Part shown: positions 36,793 through 50,063 of the stretch, piece after piece
How positions within the stretch are numbered: position 1 is the first letter of the stretch
Layout: each line of letters starts with the position of its first letter
Assembly (NCBI GenBank): GCA_038501785.1
Contig: JBAMJR010000656.1
Location: forward strand, 1 to 64,000
Direction of reading: 5' to 3'
DNA length: 64,000 nucleotides
Source: Myoxocephalus aenaeus
Taxonomy: Eukaryota; Chordata; Actinopteri; Perciformes; Cottidae
The notes under the pieces: model-generated
What the model was told of the DNA's origin: nothing
What the model saw: the letters and a program-made list of their open reading frames with translations, nothing else
Databases searched by the model: none
Translations under genes and position numbers: made by a program

Positions 36793-36980
36793 ATCGCTTC
36801 TCGGCCTTTTGGCTAAGATCAAGTGTAGTATCTGTTCTTATCAGTTTAATATCTGATATGTCCTCTATACGAGGATATCTTATTAAGCAGATTTTTAGCC
36901 TTGGGAGATGAAATAGGAGCTTGCTCTGTTCACTCCACGCATCGACCCGGTATTGCAGTATTGCTGGGAACGGTGCACCC
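36793..36980 (+). ncRNA. RNU2: U2 snRNA gene, copy 17
   Basis: 188 nt, identical to the type copy as read. Its unit has the T variant at 38258. Confidence 0.97.
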
Positions 36981-38976
36981 TTCAAATGCCTTGTGGACAA
37001 CAAAACACCAATCCAATGGAGCAGTCTGTCGTTGACTTTGATTCTGTCATCAACGATACAAGTCTCAGTCGCTGTCGGTCTTCAGGACATGTGTCAAACA
37101 AAGGGCCTGTGTACCTGTTACTGATGCCCCTCTCTCTATTGGAAGGGACACAAACTGTGCAATGGACACTGTTGCTCTCTTTAAAATGTGGGAACGCCCT
37201 CTTTAAAATGTGGGCGTGGTAATGGGTGTGGCCTGTTGCTTTGAACACAGCACGTCAACCGAGGCTTACCGTGAGACATTTGACTGGGACGACTACATTA
37301 CCTGCTGCTCTTGACAAGAGGGCAGTACTTACTTTGGTTTCTCTTCATAACGCACAAGTCTTTCGCCTTTTACTAAAGACTTCCGTGGAGAGGAACACCA
37401 ATGAGTTGAACCTATTTTTGACAGGCTTTGCCATTCGGCTGAGCCTTGTGCATTTGTGAAAATAAAATAAAGAGACAGTCTACGCTTTGATCTCACGGTT
37501 CTATGCTCTGATCCTCAGGTTCTAAGAAAGAAAGAATGAGATAAATATTGCTCTGATTCTGTGCAGTGATCTCAAGGTTCTATGCTTTGATCCCAAGGTT
37601 CTATGCTTTGATCCCAAGGTTCTATGCTCAGGTTAACGGTCATTTGGGGGACGATGACTTCCAGGGCATACTTTGTCATACTTTACCCAGGTTTGAGGTC
37701 ACGTTCTCTGGGTAAAGGTTGGGGAAATGCCCCTATAAAAGTGCATGGGACTCTGGGTCAGAGTCAGGGGAAGTAACAGGGACACTGGGGAACTGGAGGG
37801 TCATTTGGAGGAAGATGACTTCCAGGGCACACATTGGCTAACTTTACCCAGGGATAAGGTCACCTTCTCTGGGTAAAAGTTGGGGTCAAGTGACCCCCTT
37901 GAACCACCTCTGGAGCTCAACCCCCTAACCCGGCTCACCCTCCGACCCCGTGGACCCACACTTAAGCACACCCCCTGAGTTAAAACCCACTGTGCGCTTG
38001 TTTAAAGTCCTGTGCCCCTGGTTCTCTAGAGTAAAGAAAGTCCGGGACAATAGATACACAGAAAAGTGCCAGATGTTAGACGTATGCCCTTGGCTAGGTT
38101 GACGGGTGAGTGGTTGAGGGATTGGGATTGGGCAAGTCACTCCTGCAATAGTTTATATGCAGAATATACACAATAAACTGAGTGAAAACATTGCTAACTC
38201 AAGACGGTTCAGATGAGTCTCTCTCGGGATGCGAACCACCAACCATTGGAACCGGCGTTTTTTTCCTAAAGGTCGCAGAGACTCGAAAGTCGACTCCCCC
38301 GACTAAAATGTCCGATGCGCTTCCAACGGTACTATCGGCGAGCTGATCGGACCTTGCTAACCCACTTTTGTTTGATATTTCATTGAGGTCAGGTGTTGAT
38401 GGGTGAGTGGTTGAGGTAGGGGGAAAGGGATTGGGAAAGTCGCTCCTGGAATAGTTCATATGCAAGAATATACACATCAACTGAGGCAAAACACCGCTAA
38501 CTCGAGATGGTTCAAATGAGTCCATCTCAAGGTTCTATGCTCTGATCCTCAGGTTCTGAGAAATAAATAATGAGATCAATCTTGCTCTGACATCAGGGTT
38601 CTATGCTTTGATCTCAAGGTTCTATGCTCTGACATCAGGGTTCTATGCTTTGATCCCAAGGTTCAATGCTCTGATCCTCAGGCTTGAAGAGAGAAATAAT
38701 GAGATACATCTTGCTCTGACATCAGGGTTCTATGCATTGATCTCAAGGTTCTATGCTTTGATCTCAAGGTGTTATGCTCTGATCCTCAGGTTCTAAAAAA
38801 AGAAAGAAAGAGATACATCTTTACTTAACTAGATGCCTGACCATGGAGCCTGACCATGGAGGGCTGGGGCGGGTGTGCTAAGCAGCTGCCGCTGCTCTGC
38901 CTAATTGAAAGAACTGCACCATGACCAGTGAGAAAGGTCCCAGGAGGTCGGCTCAGGACGCAAACCCTTTGTGGTC

Positions 38977-39164
38977 ATCGCTTCTCGGCCTTTTGGCTAA
39001 GATCAAGTGTAGTATCTGTTCTTATCAGTTTAATATCTGATATGTCCTCTATACGAGGATATCTTATTAAGCAGATTTTTAGCCTTGGGAGATGAAATAG
39101 GAGCTTGCTCTGTTCACTCCACGCATCGACCCGGTATTGCAGTATTGCTGGGAACGGTGCACCC
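38977..39164 (+). ncRNA. RNU2: U2 snRNA gene, copy 18
   Basis: 188 nt, identical to the type copy as read. Its unit joins three markers: G at 39337 (ACACAGACTG), G at 40209 and T at 40442. It spans the junction between the two copies of the five-unit block. Confidence 0.97.
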
Positions 39165-41160
39165 TTCAAATGCCTTGTGGACAACAAAACACCAATCCAA
39201 TGGAGCAGTCTGTCGTTGACTTTGATTCTGTCATCAACGATACAAGTCTCAGTCGCTGTCGGTCTTCAGGACATGTGTCAAACAAAGGGCCTGTGTACCT
39301 GTTACTGATGCCCCTCTCTCTATTGGAAGGGACACAGACTGTGCAATGGACACTGTTGCTCTCTTTAAAATGTGGGAACGCCCTCTTTAAAATGTGGGCG
39401 TGGTAATGGGTGTGGCCTGTTGCTTTGAACACAGCACGTCAACCGAGGCTTACCGTGAGACATTTGACTGGGACGACTACATTACCTGCTGCTCTTGACA
39501 AGAGGGCAGTACTTACTTTGGTTTCTCTTCATAACGCACAAGTCTTTCGCCTTTTACTAAAGACTTCCGTGGAGAGGAACACCAATGAGTTGAACCTATT
39601 TTTGACAGGCTTTGCCATTCGGCTGAGCCTTGTGCATTTGTGAAAATAAAATAAAGAGACAGTCTACGCTTTGATCTCACGGTTCTATGCTCTGATCCTC
39701 AGGTTCTAAGAAAGAAAGAATGAGATAAATATTGCTCTGATTCTGTGCAGTGATCTCAAGGTTCTATGCTTTGATCCCAAGGTTCTATGCTTTGATCCCA
39801 AGGTTCTATGCTCAGGTTAACGGTCATTTGGGGGACGATGACTTCCAGGGCATACTTTGTCATACTTTACCCAGGTTTGAGGTCACGTTCTCTGGGTAAA
39901 GGTTGGGGAAATGCCCCTATAAAAGTGCATGGGACTCTGGGTCAGAGTCAGGGGAAGTAACAGGGACACTGGGGAACTGGAGGGTCATTTGGAGGAAGAT
40001 GACTTCCAGGGCACACATTGGCTAACTTTACCCAGGGATAAGGTCACCTTCTCTGGGTAAAAGTTGGGGTCAAGTGACCCCCTTGAACCACCTCTGGAGC
40101 TCAACCCCCTAACCCGGCTCACCCTCCGACCCCGTGGACCCACACTTAAGCACACCCCCTGAGTTAAAACCCACTGTGCGCTTGTTTAAAGTCCTGTGCC
40201 CCTGGTTCGCTAGAGTAAAGAAAGTCCGGGACAATAGATACACAGAAAAGTGCCAGATGTTAGACGTATGCCCTTGGCTAGGTTGACGGGTGAGTGGTTG
40301 AGGGATTGGGATTGGGCAAGTCACTCCTGCAATAGTTTATATGCAGAATATACACAATAAACTGAGTGAAAACATTGCTAACTCAAGACGGTTCAGATGA
40401 GTCTCTCTCGGGATGCGAACCACCAACCATTGGAACCGGCGTTTTTTTCCTAAAGGTCGCAGAGACTCGAAAGTCGACTCCCCCGACTAAAATGTCCGAT
40501 GCGCTTCCAACGGTACTATCGGCGAGCTGATCGGACCTTGCTAACCCACTTTTGTTTGATATTTCATTGAGGTCAGGTGTTGATGGGTGAGTGGTTGAGG
40601 TAGGGGGAAAGGGATTGGGAAAGTCGCTCCTGGAATAGTTCATATGCAAGAATATACACATCAACTGAGGCAAAACACCGCTAACTCGAGATGGTTCAAA
40701 TGAGTCCATCTCAAGGTTCTATGCTCTGATCCTCAGGTTCTGAGAAATAAATAATGAGATCAATCTTGCTCTGACATCAGGGTTCTATGCTTTGATCTCA
40801 AGGTTCTATGCTCTGACATCAGGGTTCTATGCTTTGATCCCAAGGTTCAATGCTCTGATCCTCAGGCTTGAAGAGAGAAATAATGAGATACATCTTGCTC
40901 TGACATCAGGGTTCTATGCATTGATCTCAAGGTTCTATGCTTTGATCTCAAGGTGTTATGCTCTGATCCTCAGGTTCTAAAAAAAGAAAGAAAGAGATAC
41001 ATCTTTACTTAACTAGATGCCTGACCATGGAGCCTGACCATGGAGGGCTGGGGCGGGTGTGCTAAGCAGCTGCCGCTGCTCTGCCTAATTGAAAGAACTG
41101 CACCATGACCAGTGAGAAAGGTCCCAGGAGGTCGGCTCAGGACGCAAACCCTTTGTGGTC

Positions 41161-41348
41161 ATCGCTTCTCGGCCTTTTGGCTAAGATCAAGTGTAGTATC
41201 TGTTCTTATCAGTTTAATATCTGATATGTCCTCTATACGAGGATATCTTATTAAGCAGATTTTTAGCCTTGGGAGATGAAATAGGAGCTTGCTCTGTTCA
41301 CTCCACGCATCGACCCGGTATTGCAGTATTGCTGGGAACGGTGCACCC
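41161..41348 (+). ncRNA. RNU2: U2 snRNA gene, copy 19
   Basis: 188 nt, identical to the type copy as read. Its unit is 2,163 bp with the same array 1 contraction as copy 14, and T at 42605. Confidence 0.97.
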
Positions 41349-41938
41349 TTCAAATGCCTTGTGGACAACAAAACACCAATCCAATGGAGCAGTCTGTCGT
41401 TGACTTTGATTCTGTCATCAACGATACAAGTCTCAGTCGCTGTCGGTCTTCAGGACATGTGTCAAACAAAGGGCCTGTGTACCTGTTACTGATGCCCCTC
41501 TCTCTATTGGAAGGGACACAAACTGTGCAATGGACACTGTTGCTCTCTTTAAAATGTGGGAACGCCCTCTTTAAAATGTGGGCGTGGTAATGGGTGTGGC
41601 CTGTTGCTTTGAACACAGCACGTCAACCGAGGCTTACCGTGAGACATTTGACTGGGACGACTACATTACCTGCTGCTCTTGACAAGAGGGCAGTACTTAC
41701 TTTGGTTTCTCTTCATAACGCACAAGTCTTTCGCCTTTTACTAAAGACTTCCGTGGAGAGGAACACCAATGAGTTGAACCTATTTTTGACAGGCTTTGCC
41801 ATTCGGCTGAGCCTTGTGCATTTGTGAAAATAAAATAAAGAGACAGTCTACGCTTTGATCTCACGGTTCTATGCTCTGATCCTCAGGTTCTAAGAAAGAA
41901 AGAATGAGATAAATATTGCTCTGATTCTGTGCAGTGAT

Positions 41939-41979
41939 CTCAAGGTTCTATGCTTTGATCCCAAGGTTCTATGCTCAGG
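41939..41979. repeat. Array 1 contraction, unit of gene 19
   Basis: Same 21-bp loss as in the unit of gene 14, in the corresponding place of the second five-unit block. Confidence 0.92.
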
Positions 41980-43323
41980 TTAACGGTCATTTGGGGGACG
42001 ATGACTTCCAGGGCATACTTTGTCATACTTTACCCAGGTTTGAGGTCACGTTCTCTGGGTAAAGGTTGGGGAAATGCCCCTATAAAAGTGCATGGGACTC
42101 TGGGTCAGAGTCAGGGGAAGTAACAGGGACACTGGGGAACTGGAGGGTCATTTGGAGGAAGATGACTTCCAGGGCACACATTGGCTAACTTTACCCAGGG
42201 ATAAGGTCACCTTCTCTGGGTAAAAGTTGGGGTCAAGTGACCCCCTTGAACCACCTCTGGAGCTCAACCCCCTAACCCGGCTCACCCTCCGACCCCGTGG
42301 ACCCACACTTAAGCACACCCCCTGAGTTAAAACCCACTGTGCGCTTGTTTAAAGTCCTGTGCCCCTGGTTCTCTAGAGTAAAGAAAGTCCGGGACAATAG
42401 ATACACAGAAAAGTGCCAGATGTTAGACGTATGCCCTTGGCTAGGTTGACGGGTGAGTGGTTGAGGGATTGGGATTGGGCAAGTCACTCCTGCAATAGTT
42501 TATATGCAGAATATACACAATAAACTGAGTGAAAACATTGCTAACTCAAGACGGTTCAGATGAGTCTCTCTCGGGATGCGAACCACCAACCATTGGAACC
42601 GGCGTTTTTTTCCTAAAGGTCGCAGAGACTCGAAAGTCGACTCCCCCGACTAAAATGTCCGATGCGCTTCCAACGGTACTATCGGCGAGCTGATCGGACC
42701 TTGCTAACCCACTTTTGTTTGATATTTCATTGAGGTCAGGTGTTGATGGGTGAGTGGTTGAGGTAGGGGGAAAGGGATTGGGAAAGTCGCTCCTGGAATA
42801 GTTCATATGCAAGAATATACACATCAACTGAGGCAAAACACCGCTAACTCGAGATGGTTCAAATGAGTCCATCTCAAGGTTCTATGCTCTGATCCTCAGG
42901 TTCTGAGAAATAAATAATGAGATCAATCTTGCTCTGACATCAGGGTTCTATGCTTTGATCTCAAGGTTCTATGCTCTGACATCAGGGTTCTATGCTTTGA
43001 TCCCAAGGTTCAATGCTCTGATCCTCAGGCTTGAAGAGAGAAATAATGAGATACATCTTGCTCTGACATCAGGGTTCTATGCATTGATCTCAAGGTTCTA
43101 TGCTTTGATCTCAAGGTGTTATGCTCTGATCCTCAGGTTCTAAAAAAAGAAAGAAAGAGATACATCTTTACTTAACTAGATGCCTGACCATGGAGCCTGA
43201 CCATGGAGGGCTGGGGCGGGTGTGCTAAGCAGCTGCCGCTGCTCTGCCTAATTGAAAGAACTGCACCATGACCAGTGAGAAAGGTCCCAGGAGGTCGGCT
43301 CAGGACGCAAACCCTTTGTGGTC

Positions 43324-43511
43324 ATCGCTTCTCGGCCTTTTGGCTAAGATCAAGTGTAGTATCTGTTCTTATCAGTTTAATATCTGATATGTCCTCTATA
43401 CGAGGATATCTTATTAAGCAGATTTTTAGCCTTGGGAGATGAAATAGGAGCTTGCTCTGTTCACTCCACGCATCGACCCGGTATTGCAGTATTGCTGGGA
43501 ACGGTGCACCC
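43324..43511 (+). ncRNA. RNU2: U2 snRNA gene, copy 20
   Basis: 188 nt, identical to the type copy as read. Its unit has the majority GGCGG form, as copy 15 does in the first block. Confidence 0.97.
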
Positions 43512-45507
43512 TTCAAATGCCTTGTGGACAACAAAACACCAATCCAATGGAGCAGTCTGTCGTTGACTTTGATTCTGTCATCAACGATACAAGTCTCAGT
43601 CGCTGTCGGTCTTCAGGACATGTGTCAAACAAAGGGCCTGTGTACCTGTTACTGATGCCCCTCTCTCTATTGGAAGGGACACAAACTGTGCAATGGACAC
43701 TGTTGCTCTCTTTAAAATGTGGGAACGCCCTCTTTAAAATGTGGGCGTGGTAATGGGTGTGGCCTGTTGCTTTGAACACAGCACGTCAACCGAGGCTTAC
43801 CGTGAGACATTTGACTGGGACGACTACATTACCTGCTGCTCTTGACAAGAGGGCAGTACTTACTTTGGTTTCTCTTCATAACGCACAAGTCTTTCGCCTT
43901 TTACTAAAGACTTCCGTGGAGAGGAACACCAATGAGTTGAACCTATTTTTGACAGGCTTTGCCATTCGGCTGAGCCTTGTGCATTTGTGAAAATAAAATA
44001 AAGAGACAGTCTACGCTTTGATCTCACGGTTCTATGCTCTGATCCTCAGGTTCTAAGAAAGAAAGAATGAGATAAATATTGCTCTGATTCTGTGCAGTGA
44101 TCTCAAGGTTCTATGCTTTGATCCCAAGGTTCTATGCTTTGATCCCAAGGTTCTATGCTCAGGTTAACGGTCATTTGGGGGACGATGACTTCCAGGGCAT
44201 ACTTTGTCATACTTTACCCAGGTTTGAGGTCACGTTCTCTGGGTAAAGGTTGGGGAAATGCCCCTATAAAAGTGCATGGGACTCTGGGTCAGAGTCAGGG
44301 GAAGTAACAGGGACACTGGGGAACTGGAGGGTCATTTGGAGGAAGATGACTTCCAGGGCACACATTGGCTAACTTTACCCAGGGATAAGGTCACCTTCTC
44401 TGGGTAAAAGTTGGGGTCAAGTGACCCCCTTGAACCACCTCTGGAGCTCAACCCCCTAACCCGGCTCACCCTCCGACCCCGTGGACCCACACTTAAGCAC
44501 ACCCCCTGAGTTAAAACCCACTGTGCGCTTGTTTAAAGTCCTGTGCCCCTGGTTCTCTAGAGTAAAGAAAGTCCGGGACAATAGATACACAGAAAAGTGC
44601 CAGATGTTAGACGTATGCCCTTGGCTAGGTTGACGGGTGAGTGGTTGAGGGATTGGGATTGGGCAAGTCACTCCTGCAATAGTTTATATGCAGAATATAC
44701 ACAATAAACTGAGTGAAAACATTGCTAACTCAAGACGGTTCAGATGAGTCTCTCTCGGGATGCGAACCACCAACCATTGGAACCGGCGGTTTTTTCCTAA
44801 AGGTCGCAGAGACTCGAAAGTCGACTCCCCCGACTAAAATGTCCGATGCGCTTCCAACGGTACTATCGGCGAGCTGATCGGACCTTGCTAACCCACTTTT
44901 GTTTGATATTTCATTGAGGTCAGGTGTTGATGGGTGAGTGGTTGAGGTAGGGGGAAAGGGATTGGGAAAGTCGCTCCTGGAATAGTTCATATGCAAGAAT
45001 ATACACATCAACTGAGGCAAAACACCGCTAACTCGAGATGGTTCAAATGAGTCCATCTCAAGGTTCTATGCTCTGATCCTCAGGTTCTGAGAAATAAATA
45101 ATGAGATCAATCTTGCTCTGACATCAGGGTTCTATGCTTTGATCTCAAGGTTCTATGCTCTGACATCAGGGTTCTATGCTTTGATCCCAAGGTTCAATGC
45201 TCTGATCCTCAGGCTTGAAGAGAGAAATAATGAGATACATCTTGCTCTGACATCAGGGTTCTATGCATTGATCTCAAGGTTCTATGCTTTGATCTCAAGG
45301 TGTTATGCTCTGATCCTCAGGTTCTAAAAAAAGAAAGAAAGAGATACATCTTTACTTAACTAGATGCCTGACCATGGAGCCTGACCATGGAGGGCTGGGG
45401 CGGGTGTGCTAAGCAGCTGCCGCTGCTCTGCCTAATTGAAAGAACTGCACCATGACCAGTGAGAAAGGTCCCAGGAGGTCGGCTCAGGACGCAAACCCTT
45501 TGTGGTC

Positions 45508-45695
45508 ATCGCTTCTCGGCCTTTTGGCTAAGATCAAGTGTAGTATCTGTTCTTATCAGTTTAATATCTGATATGTCCTCTATACGAGGATATCTTATTA
45601 AGCAGATTTTTAGCCTTGGGAGATGAAATAGGAGCTTGCTCTGTTCACTCCACGCATCGACCCGGTATTGCAGTATTGCTGGGAACGGTGCACCC
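45508..45695 (+). ncRNA. RNU2: U2 snRNA gene, copy 21
   Basis: 188 nt, identical to the type copy as read. Its unit has the T variant at 46973. Confidence 0.97.
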
Positions 45696-47691
45696 TTCAA
45701 ATGCCTTGTGGACAACAAAACACCAATCCAATGGAGCAGTCTGTCGTTGACTTTGATTCTGTCATCAACGATACAAGTCTCAGTCGCTGTCGGTCTTCAG
45801 GACATGTGTCAAACAAAGGGCCTGTGTACCTGTTACTGATGCCCCTCTCTCTATTGGAAGGGACACAAACTGTGCAATGGACACTGTTGCTCTCTTTAAA
45901 ATGTGGGAACGCCCTCTTTAAAATGTGGGCGTGGTAATGGGTGTGGCCTGTTGCTTTGAACACAGCACGTCAACCGAGGCTTACCGTGAGACATTTGACT
46001 GGGACGACTACATTACCTGCTGCTCTTGACAAGAGGGCAGTACTTACTTTGGTTTCTCTTCATAACGCACAAGTCTTTCGCCTTTTACTAAAGACTTCCG
46101 TGGAGAGGAACACCAATGAGTTGAACCTATTTTTGACAGGCTTTGCCATTCGGCTGAGCCTTGTGCATTTGTGAAAATAAAATAAAGAGACAGTCTACGC
46201 TTTGATCTCACGGTTCTATGCTCTGATCCTCAGGTTCTAAGAAAGAAAGAATGAGATAAATATTGCTCTGATTCTGTGCAGTGATCTCAAGGTTCTATGC
46301 TTTGATCCCAAGGTTCTATGCTTTGATCCCAAGGTTCTATGCTCAGGTTAACGGTCATTTGGGGGACGATGACTTCCAGGGCATACTTTGTCATACTTTA
46401 CCCAGGTTTGAGGTCACGTTCTCTGGGTAAAGGTTGGGGAAATGCCCCTATAAAAGTGCATGGGACTCTGGGTCAGAGTCAGGGGAAGTAACAGGGACAC
46501 TGGGGAACTGGAGGGTCATTTGGAGGAAGATGACTTCCAGGGCACACATTGGCTAACTTTACCCAGGGATAAGGTCACCTTCTCTGGGTAAAAGTTGGGG
46601 TCAAGTGACCCCCTTGAACCACCTCTGGAGCTCAACCCCCTAACCCGGCTCACCCTCCGACCCCGTGGACCCACACTTAAGCACACCCCCTGAGTTAAAA
46701 CCCACTGTGCGCTTGTTTAAAGTCCTGTGCCCCTGGTTCTCTAGAGTAAAGAAAGTCCGGGACAATAGATACACAGAAAAGTGCCAGATGTTAGACGTAT
46801 GCCCTTGGCTAGGTTGACGGGTGAGTGGTTGAGGGATTGGGATTGGGCAAGTCACTCCTGCAATAGTTTATATGCAGAATATACACAATAAACTGAGTGA
46901 AAACATTGCTAACTCAAGACGGTTCAGATGAGTCTCTCTCGGGATGCGAACCACCAACCATTGGAACCGGCGTTTTTTTCCTAAAGGTCGCAGAGACTCG
47001 AAAGTCGACTCCCCCGACTAAAATGTCCGATGCGCTTCCAACGGTACTATCGGCGAGCTGATCGGACCTTGCTAACCCACTTTTGTTTGATATTTCATTG
47101 AGGTCAGGTGTTGATGGGTGAGTGGTTGAGGTAGGGGGAAAGGGATTGGGAAAGTCGCTCCTGGAATAGTTCATATGCAAGAATATACACATCAACTGAG
47201 GCAAAACACCGCTAACTCGAGATGGTTCAAATGAGTCCATCTCAAGGTTCTATGCTCTGATCCTCAGGTTCTGAGAAATAAATAATGAGATCAATCTTGC
47301 TCTGACATCAGGGTTCTATGCTTTGATCTCAAGGTTCTATGCTCTGACATCAGGGTTCTATGCTTTGATCCCAAGGTTCAATGCTCTGATCCTCAGGCTT
47401 GAAGAGAGAAATAATGAGATACATCTTGCTCTGACATCAGGGTTCTATGCATTGATCTCAAGGTTCTATGCTTTGATCTCAAGGTGTTATGCTCTGATCC
47501 TCAGGTTCTAAAAAAAGAAAGAAAGAGATACATCTTTACTTAACTAGATGCCTGACCATGGAGCCTGACCATGGAGGGCTGGGGCGGGTGTGCTAAGCAG
47601 CTGCCGCTGCTCTGCCTAATTGAAAGAACTGCACCATGACCAGTGAGAAAGGTCCCAGGAGGTCGGCTCAGGACGCAAACCCTTTGTGGTC

Positions 47692-47879
47692 ATCGCTTCT
47701 CGGCCTTTTGGCTAAGATCAAGTGTAGTATCTGTTCTTATCAGTTTAATATCTGATATGTCCTCTATACGAGGATATCTTATTAAGCAGATTTTTAGCCT
47801 TGGGAGATGAAATAGGAGCTTGCTCTGTTCACTCCACGCATCGACCCGGTATTGCAGTATTGCTGGGAACGGTGCACCC
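47692..47879 (+). ncRNA. RNU2: U2 snRNA gene, copy 22
   Basis: 188 nt, identical to the type copy as read. Its unit has the T variant at 49157. Confidence 0.97.
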
Positions 47880-49875
47880 TTCAAATGCCTTGTGGACAAC
47901 AAAACACCAATCCAATGGAGCAGTCTGTCGTTGACTTTGATTCTGTCATCAACGATACAAGTCTCAGTCGCTGTCGGTCTTCAGGACATGTGTCAAACAA
48001 AGGGCCTGTGTACCTGTTACTGATGCCCCTCTCTCTATTGGAAGGGACACAAACTGTGCAATGGACACTGTTGCTCTCTTTAAAATGTGGGAACGCCCTC
48101 TTTAAAATGTGGGCGTGGTAATGGGTGTGGCCTGTTGCTTTGAACACAGCACGTCAACCGAGGCTTACCGTGAGACATTTGACTGGGACGACTACATTAC
48201 CTGCTGCTCTTGACAAGAGGGCAGTACTTACTTTGGTTTCTCTTCATAACGCACAAGTCTTTCGCCTTTTACTAAAGACTTCCGTGGAGAGGAACACCAA
48301 TGAGTTGAACCTATTTTTGACAGGCTTTGCCATTCGGCTGAGCCTTGTGCATTTGTGAAAATAAAATAAAGAGACAGTCTACGCTTTGATCTCACGGTTC
48401 TATGCTCTGATCCTCAGGTTCTAAGAAAGAAAGAATGAGATAAATATTGCTCTGATTCTGTGCAGTGATCTCAAGGTTCTATGCTTTGATCCCAAGGTTC
48501 TATGCTTTGATCCCAAGGTTCTATGCTCAGGTTAACGGTCATTTGGGGGACGATGACTTCCAGGGCATACTTTGTCATACTTTACCCAGGTTTGAGGTCA
48601 CGTTCTCTGGGTAAAGGTTGGGGAAATGCCCCTATAAAAGTGCATGGGACTCTGGGTCAGAGTCAGGGGAAGTAACAGGGACACTGGGGAACTGGAGGGT
48701 CATTTGGAGGAAGATGACTTCCAGGGCACACATTGGCTAACTTTACCCAGGGATAAGGTCACCTTCTCTGGGTAAAAGTTGGGGTCAAGTGACCCCCTTG
48801 AACCACCTCTGGAGCTCAACCCCCTAACCCGGCTCACCCTCCGACCCCGTGGACCCACACTTAAGCACACCCCCTGAGTTAAAACCCACTGTGCGCTTGT
48901 TTAAAGTCCTGTGCCCCTGGTTCTCTAGAGTAAAGAAAGTCCGGGACAATAGATACACAGAAAAGTGCCAGATGTTAGACGTATGCCCTTGGCTAGGTTG
49001 ACGGGTGAGTGGTTGAGGGATTGGGATTGGGCAAGTCACTCCTGCAATAGTTTATATGCAGAATATACACAATAAACTGAGTGAAAACATTGCTAACTCA
49101 AGACGGTTCAGATGAGTCTCTCTCGGGATGCGAACCACCAACCATTGGAACCGGCGTTTTTTTCCTAAAGGTCGCAGAGACTCGAAAGTCGACTCCCCCG
49201 ACTAAAATGTCCGATGCGCTTCCAACGGTACTATCGGCGAGCTGATCGGACCTTGCTAACCCACTTTTGTTTGATATTTCATTGAGGTCAGGTGTTGATG
49301 GGTGAGTGGTTGAGGTAGGGGGAAAGGGATTGGGAAAGTCGCTCCTGGAATAGTTCATATGCAAGAATATACACATCAACTGAGGCAAAACACCGCTAAC
49401 TCGAGATGGTTCAAATGAGTCCATCTCAAGGTTCTATGCTCTGATCCTCAGGTTCTGAGAAATAAATAATGAGATCAATCTTGCTCTGACATCAGGGTTC
49501 TATGCTTTGATCTCAAGGTTCTATGCTCTGACATCAGGGTTCTATGCTTTGATCCCAAGGTTCAATGCTCTGATCCTCAGGCTTGAAGAGAGAAATAATG
49601 AGATACATCTTGCTCTGACATCAGGGTTCTATGCATTGATCTCAAGGTTCTATGCTTTGATCTCAAGGTGTTATGCTCTGATCCTCAGGTTCTAAAAAAA
49701 GAAAGAAAGAGATACATCTTTACTTAACTAGATGCCTGACCATGGAGCCTGACCATGGAGGGCTGGGGCGGGTGTGCTAAGCAGCTGCCGCTGCTCTGCC
49801 TAATTGAAAGAACTGCACCATGACCAGTGAGAAAGGTCCCAGGAGGTCGGCTCAGGACGCAAACCCTTTGTGGTC

Positions 49876-50063
49876 ATCGCTTCTCGGCCTTTTGGCTAAG
49901 ATCAAGTGTAGTATCTGTTCTTATCAGTTTAATATCTGATATGTCCTCTATACGAGGATATCTTATTAAGCAGATTTTTAGCCTTGGGAGATGAAATAGG
50001 AGCTTGCTCTGTTCACTCCACGCATCGACCCGGTATTGCAGTATTGCTGGGAACGGTGCACCC
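49876..50063 (+). ncRNA. RNU2: U2 snRNA gene, copy 23
   Basis: 188 nt, identical to the type copy as read. The ACACAGACTG variant follows at 50236 and begins a run of six units carrying it. Confidence 0.97.

Larger units (their letters stand above)
29310..40208 (+). repeat. Five-unit higher-order block, copy 1
   Basis: Ordered markers: G at 29310, T at 29543, 21-bp contraction near 31,060, T at 31706, majority base in the next unit, T at 36074, T at 38258, G at 39337. The same series recurs 10,899 bp further on. The left limit lies between 28438 and 29310, set by the first non-matching marker. Confidence 0.8.
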